Of a stretch of DNA of 64,000 nt, positions 11,057-22,338 are shown piece by piece. Below the pieces are notes generated by a model that worked only from the letters and a program-made list of their open reading frames with translations, searched no databases and was not told the origin of the DNA. Each line of letters begins with the position of its first letter. Within the stretch, counting starts at the first letter, position 1. The position numbers and the translations under genes are program-made. Origin of the DNA: Pseudeuparius sepicola. Its lineage: Eukaryota > Arthropoda > Insecta > Coleoptera > Anthribidae. The stretch spans positions 118,297,373-118,361,372 of the forward strand of contig OY987299.1 of NCBI GenBank assembly GCA_963920635.1, in the 5' to 3' direction.

Positions 11057-12075
11057 CAGGGTCGGCCAAATTGGACACTTTTAAAGGGAAACTCCTATTT
11101 TTGACGGAGATAGAAACTGATATCGGGGTCTTAGGCTCATTTTTTACGATAAACTTAATGGCGGAAACCGCAAATCGATATCTGTCACCGTTCTTGAGTT
11201 ACAGGGCGTTTTTCAAAAATGCGCGTTTTCGAAAAGTGGCCGTAACTTTTTTCGGGTTGAAAATTTTGTGTTTCTGTAAAAACATTCTTAAAGCACTTTT
11301 TTACGTAGAATCCAATGCAGCTACTACATTTTTTACGGATAAACAATATTATTTTTTAAATAGAACACCCTGTATATTTTTGCATTTTTTAATAGAGCAA
11401 AAAATTACCATTCCGTTGCATCTGATTTTTCCCCGGATTGTATACAACAGACTATCATATCCCATTTTTCATAACTTTCAAATTTCATTGTAGGTAGGTA
11501 TGTTATAAAGTTTATAAGTTACAAAAAAATAGAAAAATCTGTACCCTGCCTAAACAGCCCAACTGAAAATTTGACAGGTAGGTAACAGTAACCATTTTTC
11601 CACGGTTGTTTCATTGTCCCACCGCCCAAAGCCTACTTGTTGAAATTGTTTCATTGTCTCACCGCCCAAAGCCTACTTGTTGAAAAGGCGTGCTTCCAAT
11701 TATACACATGAAATCATAAAAGCTATTAGTAATTGATAACTACTTAAGTAAATCATTAAGTGTTATATACTTTTGGAATGGAAGGTAATTTTTTGCTCTA
11801 TTAAAAAATGCAAAAATATACAGGGTGTTCCATTTAAAAAATAATATTTTTTATCCGTAAAAAATGTAGTAGCTGCATTGGATTCTACGTAAAAAAGTGC
11901 TTTAAGAATGTTTTTACAGAAACACAAAATTTTCAACCCGAAAAAAGTTACGGCCACTTTTCGAAAACGCGCATTTTTGAAAAACGCCCTGTAACTCAAG
12001 AACGGTGACAGATATGGATTTGCGGTTTCCGCCATTAAGTTTATCATAAAAAATGAGCCTCAGACACCGATATAA
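11057..12075. mobile_element. Palindromic transposon, copy 2 of the 7923-9517 family, deleted and truncated
   Basis: The left arm (11057-11413) matches copy 1 but then jumps (attaccattcc to gttgcatctg), having lost the rest of that arm. The right half is nearly complete but stops at gacaccgatat (12074) before the terminal 60 bases. It contains a local tandem duplication of about 41 bases at 11606-11688 (gttgtttcattgtc, cgcccaaagcctacttgttg). It abuts the preceding foldback with no spacer. Confidence 0.8.
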
Positions 12076-13065
12076 TTTATTAAAAAATAGTTTCGTAATC
12101 ACGAAAGTTGCATAGAATTTTTCTGACAATTCAATGGATTTGTCAGGAAGACCATAGAACATCCCGCTTTCCAGATATAAAATTTTTTAATGAACGCCGT
12201 GCATATTTTTGGACTTTCTAAATCCATGCTTCATCCCGATTTCAGCGATATAAATACTTGCCATATGTTTCCTCCAAGGATTTGCATAATACCTATTCTG
12301 CATACAATTTCATCGAAGAAAACAAAAGAGTTAAACTAAATGTTTGAGTTAATACTTAGTTGTTTTTGATGGAAATCAAATGTTACATAAGTACCTACTT
12401 AAATTTATTGATTAGTATAGGGCGGTCTTTCAAAATGGCATATTTTCGAATTAACTCGGGTAGAGTCGAATCCATGACCTAGATCTAGTAAACAGATAAA
12501 AATCAACCCCGAATAAAAATTAATGTTTGAAATTTTTTTTAGTGACGTTATCGATGGATCTACATATCGTTTGGTTCCGAAATTCATGAATGGAAGATTG
12601 TTTTGATAAGCAACATAACTGAAAATAGTATAGTAAAAGTGATTCTATTCTAAATATGAAAAATAAATAATACTTAAATCTAGGTAATATCTAATAAAGA
12701 TAATAATGTCGCCAAGTTTAAAGTAAATCGGCTAATCCATTAAAAAGTTAAAACTGAAAAACAAGTGTTCAAAAAGAAAATGGAGGGAAAGTCAAAATCT
12801 TTAAAAATTTAACGCTTCCTTTTCTTTTTTAAATATAAGTATAATAATAATACTCGTAATAATATCGCATTAGTTTAGAAAAAATTGAGTTTGTCAGCAG
12901 ATTCCACAAGGATAAAAAATGGGTGCAGTCACCGTTACCGAGCAAAGGAAGTGCTTGCAATAATTAGATTGATGTAAGTATCTCTCTTTGTTTTATACGT
13001 AGAAAAAATTAGACAGGTCACTAAAAATGACAGCTAGCGCCAGCATGCTATACACAACAGCCGCG
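12076..13065. other. AT-rich intergenic DNA, no gene
   Basis: Contains ggtgcagtcaccgttaccg (12922-12940), which recurs as ggtgcaatcaccgttaccg at 29141, a dispersed repeat fragment. Nothing else was recognised. Confidence 0.35.
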
Positions 13066-13343
13066 TTCCTTTTGCCACTTTTCTTAGGAATAATACTTTA
13101 TCTCAGTTGGTGGCAGTTCCTTTTACAAATGAGAATGTGAGCTAAAGTGTGAATTTTTACCTCCCCCTTCACCCTTCAAGCACATCCTCGCGAGGACACT
13201 CACTATCGAGCATATTGGCTCAGTTTGGTGGTGGGGAAAATGACCCTTTCACAAGATGAGCCTTTGACAGGAAAAAACAAACTGAGTGGCTCGGCTAACA
13301 ACTGAGCTAAAGTTCTCAGTGTAGGGGAGAAAGGAACGCGGCT
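13066..13343. mobile_element. Candidate small MITE
   Basis: agccgcgttccttt at 13067-13080 is exactly inverted at 13330-13343; further inverted similarity lies inside (ctcagttg / caactgag). No clear target duplication was seen. Confidence 0.45.
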
Positions 13344-14730
13344 ATTAACACATGCAAAAGTGGTCATGTGGCTTAACCGTCAAATTTGACATTAAAATAG
13401 AAAACTTCGAAAATTTGATTTTTGTGCGTCTTTTCCTTTCAAATTCTTCATCCTTATAACGAATTTCACAGACATAACGACATTCATTTTTATCCTTCTT
13501 TACACCGATCACCCACATGAGATTTTTATTTTAAATAATCTGATAGTTTTATTTAAACCATGAGTTATAAGTACCTACGTAGGTACATTATTTTATAGCA
13601 AACCCATGTTTGAATCTTGTAGCAAAGTGAATATAGATGGTATACCTAGATACATGTGCAAAGATAAATAAACATCAAAATACAATAATTGTAAACTAAT
13701 AATTCCACGAATTAAGTATTTCATAAGAAGTTTGTGTCCATCATTTGAAAATAAAAATTGGAAAACAGGTAGGTTATGGAAACAAACTGCAATGGAAACA
13801 ACTTTTTATTATACTTCTTTGAAAACACCTTATTTTCATCTGTTTTAGCAATAATGGAGTTTTTCGGGTTAGCGCACGGAAACAGCGCATGGAAAATATA
13901 CAGCAAAGTAAACTAAATTTAAGAAACTCTATATGCTCTCTGATATTTAACATGTACATATTTTGTATTTTAATTCGTAAGTGTTTCAATATTTAGATAC
14001 ATTTCTGTAATATTTTTGACGTTTTATTCACCTTATCTGACAATAACTAATTTACAACAAAGCTCCTTTGAAATAATTTGAGAGTAACCATGGAAACGCA
14101 TCATACATACCAAACACTATATTGTCTGCATTGTTTATTTTTTGTCAATTAAATTTATTATAATATTTATGCCGATAAAATGTTTTAAGTTTCCGTTTTC
14201 AAAGATATAATAAAAAAAATATCGTTCATTACACGTCCAGAAATAGATTTTTCCAGACTCGTAATAAAACATACTATTCTCTAATAAGTTTCTTAGAGGT
14301 TTCAGCAAATAAGTCGCGTTTAAGTCAGTTTGACAATTACCGAAAGTCACGTGACTGCTTTTGCGTCATTTTTTAACAGTGTAAATGCACAAACCACTGA
14401 CTATATCTAATTTTAAATAGTTCTGCAATCAAAAATTTTTAATTATGATGGTCACACTGTATACGAGTTTGTAGGTACATAATGCAAATAATTCCTAACA
14501 TTTTGAACAGCACTTTGCAAATAGAATTAAGTTCATATGATGTGCGATATGGTACTCATTAGCATGATGAATTTTTTTGTTATAAAAATATCTATCTACT
14601 TAATTATTTCTTCCATGTAACAACTATTATGTTTCTTAGTAAGATTTGCCTGACGAAAGTTTTTAATTGCAACGACAAGGCTTATTAGAGCGGAAATGAG
14701 TTCGAGGATATAATAAAAATACAACTGTTA
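13344..14730. other. AT-rich intergenic DNA, no gene
   Basis: Only short frames without recognisable domains. A gtcacactgtatac repeat end is at 14452. Confidence 0.3.
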
Positions 14731-14733
14731 GGT

Positions 14734-15037
14734 ATAAGCACAGACCAAATCTGTGGGTATAAGTATGAGAATTTGTGTAATTCTGAAATTAAGTTTTTAT
14801 CGCTCTAATTTGCTATAAAAATCCACGAGCGGGCCGTTTAATGTTTATGAAACATTAAATGTTAATTTTCTTACCTTTGAGAACAGAGAAAACCACACTC
14901 CATAGTTACCTGTTCAAGAAAAATTAATTTCAGGCAACGACTGTTTTTCGAGTTTAAAACATTTCGGATACCTACACATGGTATCTACTCCTACTATAAT
15001 ACTTAGGCTGCCTAAGATTAAGATTTGGTCTGTGTAC
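14734..15037. mobile_element. Candidate short element with inverted ends
   Basis: agcacagaccaaatct (14737-14752) is matched inverted by agatttggtctgtgt (15021-15035). The outer sequence tataagcacagacc is shared with the hairpin at 60806-60850, suggesting one family of termini. Confidence 0.4.
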
Positions 15038-16719
15038 AGCTAAGTACAGCTATGTATGCCAAAGTTGAGCATACAGAGCTGTACTTACTACTTAGTCATT
15101 AGGACACTACTTTCTTCCTTCTATTATCATGAATGGAGTCTGCCACTTGTTAGATGTTTTGAAGTATTTGAAACCCCATATTTTTATTCCTTTCGACAAA
15201 GAAAATGCCTATTCTATACTACCAGTGACTAAAGAATGAATATAGTCACTGATACTACGTATAAATTTTATAAAGCACTGCCAATTTGGTTTTCAGCTCC
15301 TAATAATGTCACTTAATTTACATATTCTCTTAAAAATAATTATGGCCTCAAAAAGGCTCAATTGAAATTAATTTTAGTTAGAAAAGAAATTCCTTCCCAA
15401 TAATATCTATTCATTAGGTAGATTGATCCATTTATGGCATGGCATGGCATGGAATGATTCTACAAATCAGATTACTCACTACCAATATTTCGTTTACTTA
15501 TATTTGCCAAAATCTTGAATTGAGAGGCTATTCTAGGTGACTCCATCCAAAAAATAAAACAACTGATATAAATTAAACCTTTATTATAATAACAATTATG
15601 GTAAGTACAAAACTTGCACAAATAAAATTATTACATCAATTCTTAATAATTTAAGTGACCTCTATACATAGGGATAAAACATTTTTCACATAAAAATTAG
15701 ACGAAAACACAGTCAAAGCGGTATAAACTAATACTGCGACAGCAAATGCGAGAACTAAAAAGGCTCCCACAATAGCGCTTCAATTCGAGATTTTGAGTTA
15801 GTTATGGAAGAAACATGTTCAAGAATTTTTTGTTCGTACAGGAAAGCCACAGTTATTTTGACCCTTACCTACAGCCTTTATTTCGAAGTTACGAAAATAA
15901 CTAAAGCAAAAAAAAATTGTAGAATTTCTGGCGTTTTATCTTTTGGTGATATGAGGAAGAAAAAAAAAAGAGCATGGCAAAGTATAACCCATATACCTAC
16001 TATATTTTTAGCTGGTTCGGAAGGTTTTTTTGCCCATTCCAATAATACCTATAGAATATGTTTTTTGCTACACAATAAAGGACTCATGGAAAACAAAATT
16101 GCTTTAAAATTCCGCGAACCGGCTGTCACCAATTATTTTGAAAACTACAAAAGATGTCAACATGTTATATATCGTTCGTATTTTTCTCTACTTTGCTATA
16201 CTCTTTTGTTCATGTCCTATCACCAGGGAATAATAGGACGCCTGAAAATGTACAACTTTGGTTTCTTCTTTACCTTTTTTCGTAAGTCAAAAAATGAAGG
16301 CTGTAGGCGGGGGTAAAAATAACTATGACTATCCTGTATGTATTCGTTTTATTTTGCAGTTAATTAAATTACACAGTATGCCAATTAATAGATCCAGAAA
16401 ACAATAAAAATATAGTCAGATATAATTTTAGCACACTGTGTATAATTCTAGTAGCAAAGAAAAAATCACAGCCATTTGAAATTAAGAATTCGGTATATCT
16501 ACGTGGTTTTTATACTTGCCAGCATTATAAAACAACAATATTGGTTACAAGCACATCGATAACACAAATACAATTTAATTTTTTAAAATAGTTTGCCACC
16601 GTTACTACTATTATTATATACAAATTTTCGTACTTAAAATATTTACAGCGAATAGTGACTTGTACAAGCAAGCAAAAACCACAGTGTTTCTTCCAAATAA
16701 CTCCCCCAAAAACTACTGC
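15038..16719. other. Downstream flank of the large gene; no exon resolved
   Basis: The 3' exon(s) of the minus-strand gene should lie here or beyond. Possible minus-strand poly(A) signals occur (tttatt on the plus strand at 15580). A plus-strand frame of 170 codons (15804-16316) has no domain I recognise and its composition is that of AT-rich DNA. A catgg microsatellite is at 15435-15457. Confidence 0.35.
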
Positions 16720-16730
16720 TCACTTACCGA
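16720..16730 (-). other. Strong splice donor overlapping the apparent stop codon
   Basis: The minus strand reads TTCG then GTAAGTGAG. GTAAGT is a near-consensus insect 5' splice site. If used, the exon ends at 16728 with one base of a split codon (phase 1), and the final Lys plus TGA stop are intronic. A possible downstream acceptor is tttctttgctactag near 16450, but reading through it soon reaches a stop, so the next exon is unresolved. Confidence 0.6.
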
Positions 16731-19700
16731 AAAATCCCCTCTTTTTAGTTTTCGCGTTGCCTTCCATTATCCTACGTATTTCGCTGGCGTCCGACCCGCT
16801 TTCCGTGTCGGAAATCGCGGAACCGCCCCGAACCGACAACCCCTTCTTCCCGTGCGGCACCGGGGGCAGAGGTCTAGTAGGCGCGCCGACGTTGCCTTGC
16901 TGCTTCGGCGCGTCGTACTTCACACTTTGAGGGCTAAACGCACCGTATTGGCCGACGCCGTTGCCCTGCGGCCTGAACGTACCACCGTACTGGTCGGCGT
17001 GACCGTACCCCGCGTGCCGTGGTTCCTGATTGGGGTGCGCGCGTCGGTACATGTCGTTGGCACTCGCGGTGAGCCGCGTGTTGCGCGCGAACTGTTCGTT
17101 GGTCGGCAAATTGTTGTAAGACTGTCTTACCACCATTGGGCTCGCGGGACTCCGGTTCAACTGACCGACGAGCACGCCGCTCTGCACGAGTCTCGGCGGT
17201 TCCTTGTCGTGTATTTGGCCGTACATATCGCACACCTTGTCGTTGACCGAAACTTGCCTTTGGGGGTATCTTCCCCCGTAGAGTGACTCGGCGACGCTCT
17301 GTCGAGAAGAATACACGGAACCGGGTTGCTGCCTGTTTTGCAGGTAGTGGTTGGTCGGCTGAGGGCGGTAAAGGTTTTCGTTCGGAAGATATCCGCCGAA
17401 CCTGCCGAATGTATCGTCTTGTTCGATTATTTCTCGTCTTGGACCAGGACGGTTGACATATTGATTGTTTCTAGAGTCAAATGACGGCCTTCTCGGAGGT
17501 CTTTGATTATAAGTGGGTTCCATGTTGATCGAACCGTGTCGGGCTAACCTTTGCGGCGTTCTGATGGCATCTAATGGTTGCCCGTACATTTCCTCAACTT
17601 GATAATTCCTTGCGTCGATTTTTTGTCCATATGCAGATCCATTCTGACCATTTAAATACCCAGACGGATTTCTAGAAGCATACAAAGAATCCGCGTTAAC
17701 ATTTTGCCGTGAATTATAATAAATTTCCTCATTAGGAATGTCATAACGCATGTTGTTCACCTGAACAGCTTTGGGGTATCCATAAGGCTCGGTTCTAGAA
17801 ATGTTTTGAGGTGTAGGGGGCATAAAAACGTCGTCTTCTAATATGCTGTCCTTCCTGTCTATCCTTCTTTGTGGTGGACTATTAACATAACCATTTCTTG
17901 TAGGCCAATGTTGTTGGGGACTATTATTAGAATTGAAACTAACTTTCTTATTGCCAGGTTCTTCAACAATTATTGTTCTAGACTGAGGAGGCTCATTTAA
18001 GCTACCCCTCTTAAATATTGGTCTGTACAAACTATTGTTAGGGGTAAGGTTAATATTATCATAGTTTCTACCGCTGCTACCATCAACTGTTCGTCTTTCA
18101 GGGGTATTTCTCCTGAAACTCTGTTGAAATTGCACTGGAGCATAAACAGGGTTCCTCTGAAGATTTATAACAGCCCTTCCTTCTGGAATAATGTCTTGCT
18201 GAAGCCTTCCATAAGGATTTTCCTGAACTTCTTGAGGAATATTGACTTGTGCTGGTCTAGGGTCCCTTGGCAGGCTAAGGCTACGTCTAGTGTTGCGATA
18301 AGCAGAAGGAGACAAGCTCCTAGATCTTCTAACACTCACAGGATCTTCAGCGTAACCGTACGGTATCATATTGTGTTGCATATGATATCTGTACAGGTCC
18401 TGTGTTTCTTGGTCTTTCAACTTCTTTATTTCCTTCCAATAATATGCCTCCACACTTCTTCTCATGTCTTCTTTCTGAGGAGTAGATTTTGGCGACTGTG
18501 ATATTCGTCCATCGATGGGAGTGGACGATCTTACACTAGCACCCCGCATTGGTGACATTGACCTATTTAATAAGCTGTTTGGCGTTGGAGTTCTATCAGT
18601 CATCGAATTAACGTGCACCATAGCATTAGTAGTCACTCTATCGTGACTAAGAGGTGACAATTGGCTTACTCCTCTGGTTAAACTGTCACAACTCGCTGGA
18701 GAGGCTTGGCTTATTCTTTTTTCATCTACCAGCCTTTTCTGTATAGGTTTGGATTGAGCTGGTGGAGGCTTGGCAGCTAGGTTATCAATTTTCTCTTCTA
18801 ATCTGTTTATATTTAAGTCACTAGGATAATCTATCTCAGCTAATCGTTGGTGGCTGGGACTGGACTGTCTTGTAGATTTTTTGGTAGGTGTAGGTGACCT
18901 GGCAGGTTTCAAAAGTTCTGTAGCAATTATTTTTTCTGTGCTTACATCATCCTTGGGAATCGGTGACCTGATTCTAGGAGACAGCGGTACAATATCACGA
19001 TTTGGGGGCAATTTTAGCTTCGTCGGTTCGAGAGAGGGAGACTTTGGAGGTCTGTGGATAATTTTCGGTGAAGCAGGCCTTGGTTTGTATTCTATAGTAT
19101 CCAACACTGTGCCATAGTTTTCTTCGAGGCGGGGTTTGAGTTCTGTCGATTCTTTTAGTTTCTTTTCGGAAGGTTTGTCTGATTCTATCGAATCCTTATC
19201 GTTTTGATAGGGATTTGGAAGAGGCCTCTCAGAATTTATCGGAATTAAGGCTTTAGGGTTCACTAGCTTTACGTCGCACCTAGTTTCATCAGCTCTAGGC
19301 GGCGTATCTCTATTGTTGAGTTCTCTAAATCTACCTGAACCGTAAATATTGCTATCGTTTTTGAACGTTACAAAATTTTGCTGATTCTGCTCCCTGTGAG
19401 CATTGGCAAGAACTTCGTTTTGGTAAAGGTTGGATCTATCTGATTCGGCAGTGCTAGTGGATGAACTTGTGTCGATATGTCGTATGTTTGGCATATTCAT
19501 GTAAGTTGGTTGGTTACACTTGAAGATAGGCTTGTCCATGGGAACGTATCCAGGACCAAGTTGCTGAGGTTGATTGTTGGAATTTGACATATCAAAATTT
19601 TGTTTAATTTGACTGAATTGGTTTATGTGTAATTGTGCGTATCGCCTCTCGATGTCGTCGTCATATGGCACGGGTTGTTGTTGTCTATTGTTTGCGCTGT

Positions 19701-20613
19701 GACTTCTTTGCGGTAGTTCTGTTTGTCTGTTAATCTGCCCTCCAGGTGTGTGTCTGTATGGAGACTGCCGGCTGAAGCTGTTGGTTTCATTTTGGATGTT
19801 GTCTATGCAACTTCCGTTTTCTTTGTTTTGTGTTTTGCTTTTGTCTTCTTCTTTTTTCTTCTTGTCTTTACCGAAAATCTTTCCAGAGAAGATTTTCTTA
19901 AAGCTGTTGCTTCGTTTCTTCTTGTCCGGCTTCTCCATTGTAAAGAACGATAATTCTTTTTCGAATTTGTCCACACTCTCCTCCGAATCTGACCGTCTGA
20001 CGATTGGTATTAGGATTTCTTCGGAACTTGTAGAGTCTTTACGAACAACGTTAGAATTTTCATCCTTATTCGTTGCTTTTCTGTCAATGTTCAAACTAAA
20101 TCTGACATTATCCCCAATTTTTTCTCTACTAGAAGTTATTATTTGGCTTGTCACGCTTCGTCTGGGTTTAGGAATTGGTACCTTTGACCCATCCCTCCAC
20201 GCTGGCTTAGAATAGCTATAGTTCGCCGGAGAATACTTCTCTTTGAGGGTCTTTATGGTATCCTGGTCCAACTTCAGGGCGGGCGTTCGTTTTATCGGGA
20301 CTTTACATTTGCTATCCCTGTCGTTTTCGTATTTTTCTTTGATTATTTCTATGCTGTTTCTGCCGCCGGGCGGTAAGCTTCTGTGCAGTTTTAGGTAGGC
20401 GTCCTTGTTGATAGTGCTCCTCTTTGTCTTGGGATCGGTTCTGAGGATGACTATGTCGTCGTTGTCCTCGTCGGACTTGGAGATGGTTCTCGAAGGTTCC
20501 ACAGCAGAATCCTTGACGGGGAGGTTTGACAATATGCTGAATACTGTCTTGACTTCTTTTCTTGGACGGCTTTCACTCGTTTGAAAAGTTGTAACAGGTA
20601 GTGGGTCTTCCAT
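16720..20613 (-). CDS. Large disordered Ser/Pro/Arg-rich protein, long coding exon (unrecognised)
   Basis: An uninterrupted frame of 1297 codons, far longer than chance in this AT-rich DNA. I do not recognise the family. Composition is low-complexity and suggests a disordered scaffold or cytoskeletal adaptor (inference). Visible motifs: Lys-rich basic patch at residues 230-258; many SP/TP sites at 512-720; basic/aromatic helix-like RRSVEAYYWKEIKKLKD at 718-734; RSLSLP at 777-782 fits a mode-1 14-3-3 site; KVSF at 890-893 fits an RVxF PP1-docking motif; RPLPPVP at 1247-1253 fits a class I SH3 ligand; acidic SDTESGSDASE near 1268-1278. No signal peptide or membrane segment. The ATG (20611-20613) has a good context (A at -3, G at +4) and an in-frame TAG lies 15 bases upstream, within the exon. 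The final Lys and TGA fall inside a GTAAGT donor, so the true C-terminus probably lies in another exon. Confidence 0.85.
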   Translation of the reverse strand: MEDPLPVTTFQTSESRPRKEVKTVFSILSNLPVKDSAVEPSRTISKSDEDNDDIVILRTDPKTKRSTINKDAYLKLHRSLPPGGRNSIEIIKEKYENDRDSKCKVPIKRTPALKLDQDTIKTLKEKYSPANYSYSKPAWRDGSKVPIPKPRRSVTSQIITSSREKIGDNVRFSLNIDRKATNKDENSNVVRKDSTSSEEILIPIVRRSDSEESVDKFEKELSFFTMEKPDKKKRSNSFKKIFSGKIFGKDKKKKEEDKSKTQNKENGSCIDNIQNETNSFSRQSPYRHTPGGQINRQTELPQRSHSANNRQQQPVPYDDDIERRYAQLHINQFSQIKQNFDMSNSNNQPQQLGPGYVPMDKPIFKCNQPTYMNMPNIRHIDTSSSTSTAESDRSNLYQNEVLANAHREQNQQNFVTFKNDSNIYGSGRFRELNNRDTPPRADETRCDVKLVNPKALIPINSERPLPNPYQNDKDSIESDKPSEKKLKESTELKPRLEENYGTVLDTIEYKPRPASPKIIHRPPKSPSLEPTKLKLPPNRDIVPLSPRIRSPIPKDDVSTEKIIATELLKPARSPTPTKKSTRQSSPSHQRLAEIDYPSDLNINRLEEKIDNLAAKPPPAQSKPIQKRLVDEKRISQASPASCDSLTRGVSQLSPLSHDRVTTNAMVHVNSMTDRTPTPNSLLNRSMSPMRGASVRSSTPIDGRISQSPKSTPQKEDMRRSVEAYYWKEIKKLKDQETQDLYRYHMQHNMIPYGYAEDPVSVRRSRSLSPSAYRNTRRSLSLPRDPRPAQVNIPQEVQENPYGRLQQDIIPEGRAVINLQRNPVYAPVQFQQSFRRNTPERRTVDGSSGRNYDNINLTPNNSLYRPIFKRGSLNEPPQSRTIIVEEPGNKKVSFNSNNSPQQHWPTRNGYVNSPPQRRIDRKDSILEDDVFMPPTPQNISRTEPYGYPKAVQVNNMRYDIPNEEIYYNSRQNVNADSLYASRNPSGYLNGQNGSAYGQKIDARNYQVEEMYGQPLDAIRTPQRLARHGSINMEPTYNQRPPRRPSFDSRNNQYVNRPGPRREIIEQDDTFGRFGGYLPNENLYRPQPTNHYLQNRQQPGSVYSSRQSVAESLYGGRYPQRQVSVNDKVCDMYGQIHDKEPPRLVQSGVLVGQLNRSPASPMVVRQSYNNLPTNEQFARNTRLTASANDMYRRAHPNQEPRHAGYGHADQYGGTFRPQGNGVGQYGAFSPQSVKYDAPKQQGNVGAPTRPLPPVPHGKKGLSVRGGSAISDTESGSDASEIRRIMEGNAKTKKRGFFGK

Positions 20614-20665
20614 CTTGGGATTTTTCGGCTAAAGGCTTGGGTCTCTCCTGAAACAGATAGAAAAG
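20614..20665 (-). other. 5' UTR end and splice acceptor of the large minus-strand gene
   Basis: On the minus strand, ctatctgtttcag precedes GAGAGACCC, so the exon probably begins at 20647 and carries 34 bases of 5' UTR before the ATG at 20613. The UTR contains an in-frame TAG, which supports this ATG as the real start. The gene therefore has at least one non-coding upstream exon at higher coordinates, which I could not place. Confidence 0.6.
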
Positions 20666-22338
20666 CAAATGTAATAATTATAAATAATTAAATTAGTTTC
20701 CTGTTATAATTAATTATTATAAATTTGTGAACCATATACTGAGAGAAAGAAACGTATAGCTTAAAATTAACGTGGTTTAACCAATAAGTATTTAAAGGTT
20801 TGATTATTGCAATAAGAGGCCTTCCAAAATCTTTAGCAAAGCAAATATTAAGTGAAATATTTAATAGTACAAATAGAACGATTATAATCATTGAACCAGA
20901 TGAGATTACTGGCAATGGTTGTACCTACTTGGTAAACAACTTGAGTGACGGGCATTCATATATACAAACACTTGAACGCTATAATCTCTGAGAAGATAGG
21001 AGTAATTTCAGTAAATTTCAAATATTCTACTGAATCATAAATATTCCATATACATAGGAATACTAAGTTCTCGTAAATTTAATATAAAAAGCATGGCGAT
21101 AAGTAAACTATGACTAAGCCACTATGTATTACGAAATCTCAATGTCAAATAATATAAAGAAATTTGTGTTTCTGAGTTTCTGTAACGAGCCAAACACTTG
21201 ACCTTATTTGTTATTAAATAAATGTGGAACAATCTTTAAAAATACCTGAACCTTGAAGTGAACAGAGAACACAAGGCAGGTGTTGTTATTATGTATAATT
21301 TTCCCAAATGTCTGTGACAGAGAGAAACGGGACGCAAAATATATGCAGACGTATTATAAACGTTTTATTATTCTTTTGCACTTTTGTTTGGTAGCTGAGA
21401 CACTGGAAACTGAGATAAATACTCCAATGGGGAGTCGGGTTTCATTTATGTTCTGAAAATTGCAGGTACGTGACACTGTGCTTAATGTCGGCAAATAATA
21501 TATTTTCTTATTTATAACCGCAGAAGCTGAACTCGGTGTACATCAGAAATGGCATACAGTAGCAGCAGACACAGCAGGTTTTGAGTTTAGAGCCCACATA
21601 CAAATAGGTAGGTACACCAATAAATAAATATTAGTATTAAAATACTATAATCATTGTCAACCTTATCACCGAAGTAACCACATGCTTTTATGGGTACAAT
21701 AGCCTGCAAAATGTTATACATTTTTTTAGGCACGGGTGATTTTTATAATGTTAATATAATCATAGGTAATAGGTACTGAAAGTTAACGTTATCTGACCGA
21801 GGCCTAACCAATGATTAGTATCTTGTAAGTTACCTGCAGCAATGTATATATAAGTACCAAGTACCTATTCTCTTGTAGATTTGTGTTTGGTCGATAACAC
21901 AATAAATTTTCAGATTAGTTACTTATTGCCACTAGCGCTATGTTGTTTCTGTTTAAATTTCTCTAAATGGGTAGATAGGTACCTGTTTATTAAAAATAAT
22001 GCGTATTAAATTTTATAGTCGCAGAATTAGACACAATTATTTGTGGCAGGAAACTAAATTACTGCAAATTACAAAATGAAAGCTTTTAAGCAAAATTATA
22101 GCAAAGCTAGGGTTACAACTTGCATAAAATATAGCACAGGCTAACATTACTACGGAAAGAAATAGTCAATGCAATATTTCTTCCAAAAAATGAGGAAGTC
22201 ACAAAAAACGTTATTTTTAAACGCCATAACAATGCGTCTCAATTAATTATGTGAAATGCAAAAAAAAACAATATATTTTGCACAAAATAACGAGAAGTAT
22301 ATAAATTCGTCTGAATTCGCAAAACGCTGCCTCATTAC
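20666..22338. other. 5' flank or first intron of the large gene
   Basis: AT-rich non-coding DNA immediately upstream of the acceptor at 20648, so most likely intronic on the minus strand. No exon or regulatory element could be identified. Frames at 20688-20991 overlap on both strands and are AT-biased. Confidence 0.4.

Noticed and set aside
8018..12047. Similar open frames of 65-140 codons (SPFLSYRAF, KVAVTFFGLKIL) at 8018, 11071 and 11763
   Set aside because: They are the same palindrome arm read in each copy and in both orientations; similarity follows from repeat identity, and no domain or splice structure supports a gene.
15804..16316. Plus-strand frame of 170 codons
   Set aside because: No domain, composition of translated AT-rich DNA, and no coding partner; it sits in the 3' flank of the minus-strand gene.
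16660..17286. Plus-strand frame of 208 codons and other frames opposite the large exon
   Set aside because: Shadows of the GC-rich 3' part of the minus-strand coding exon.
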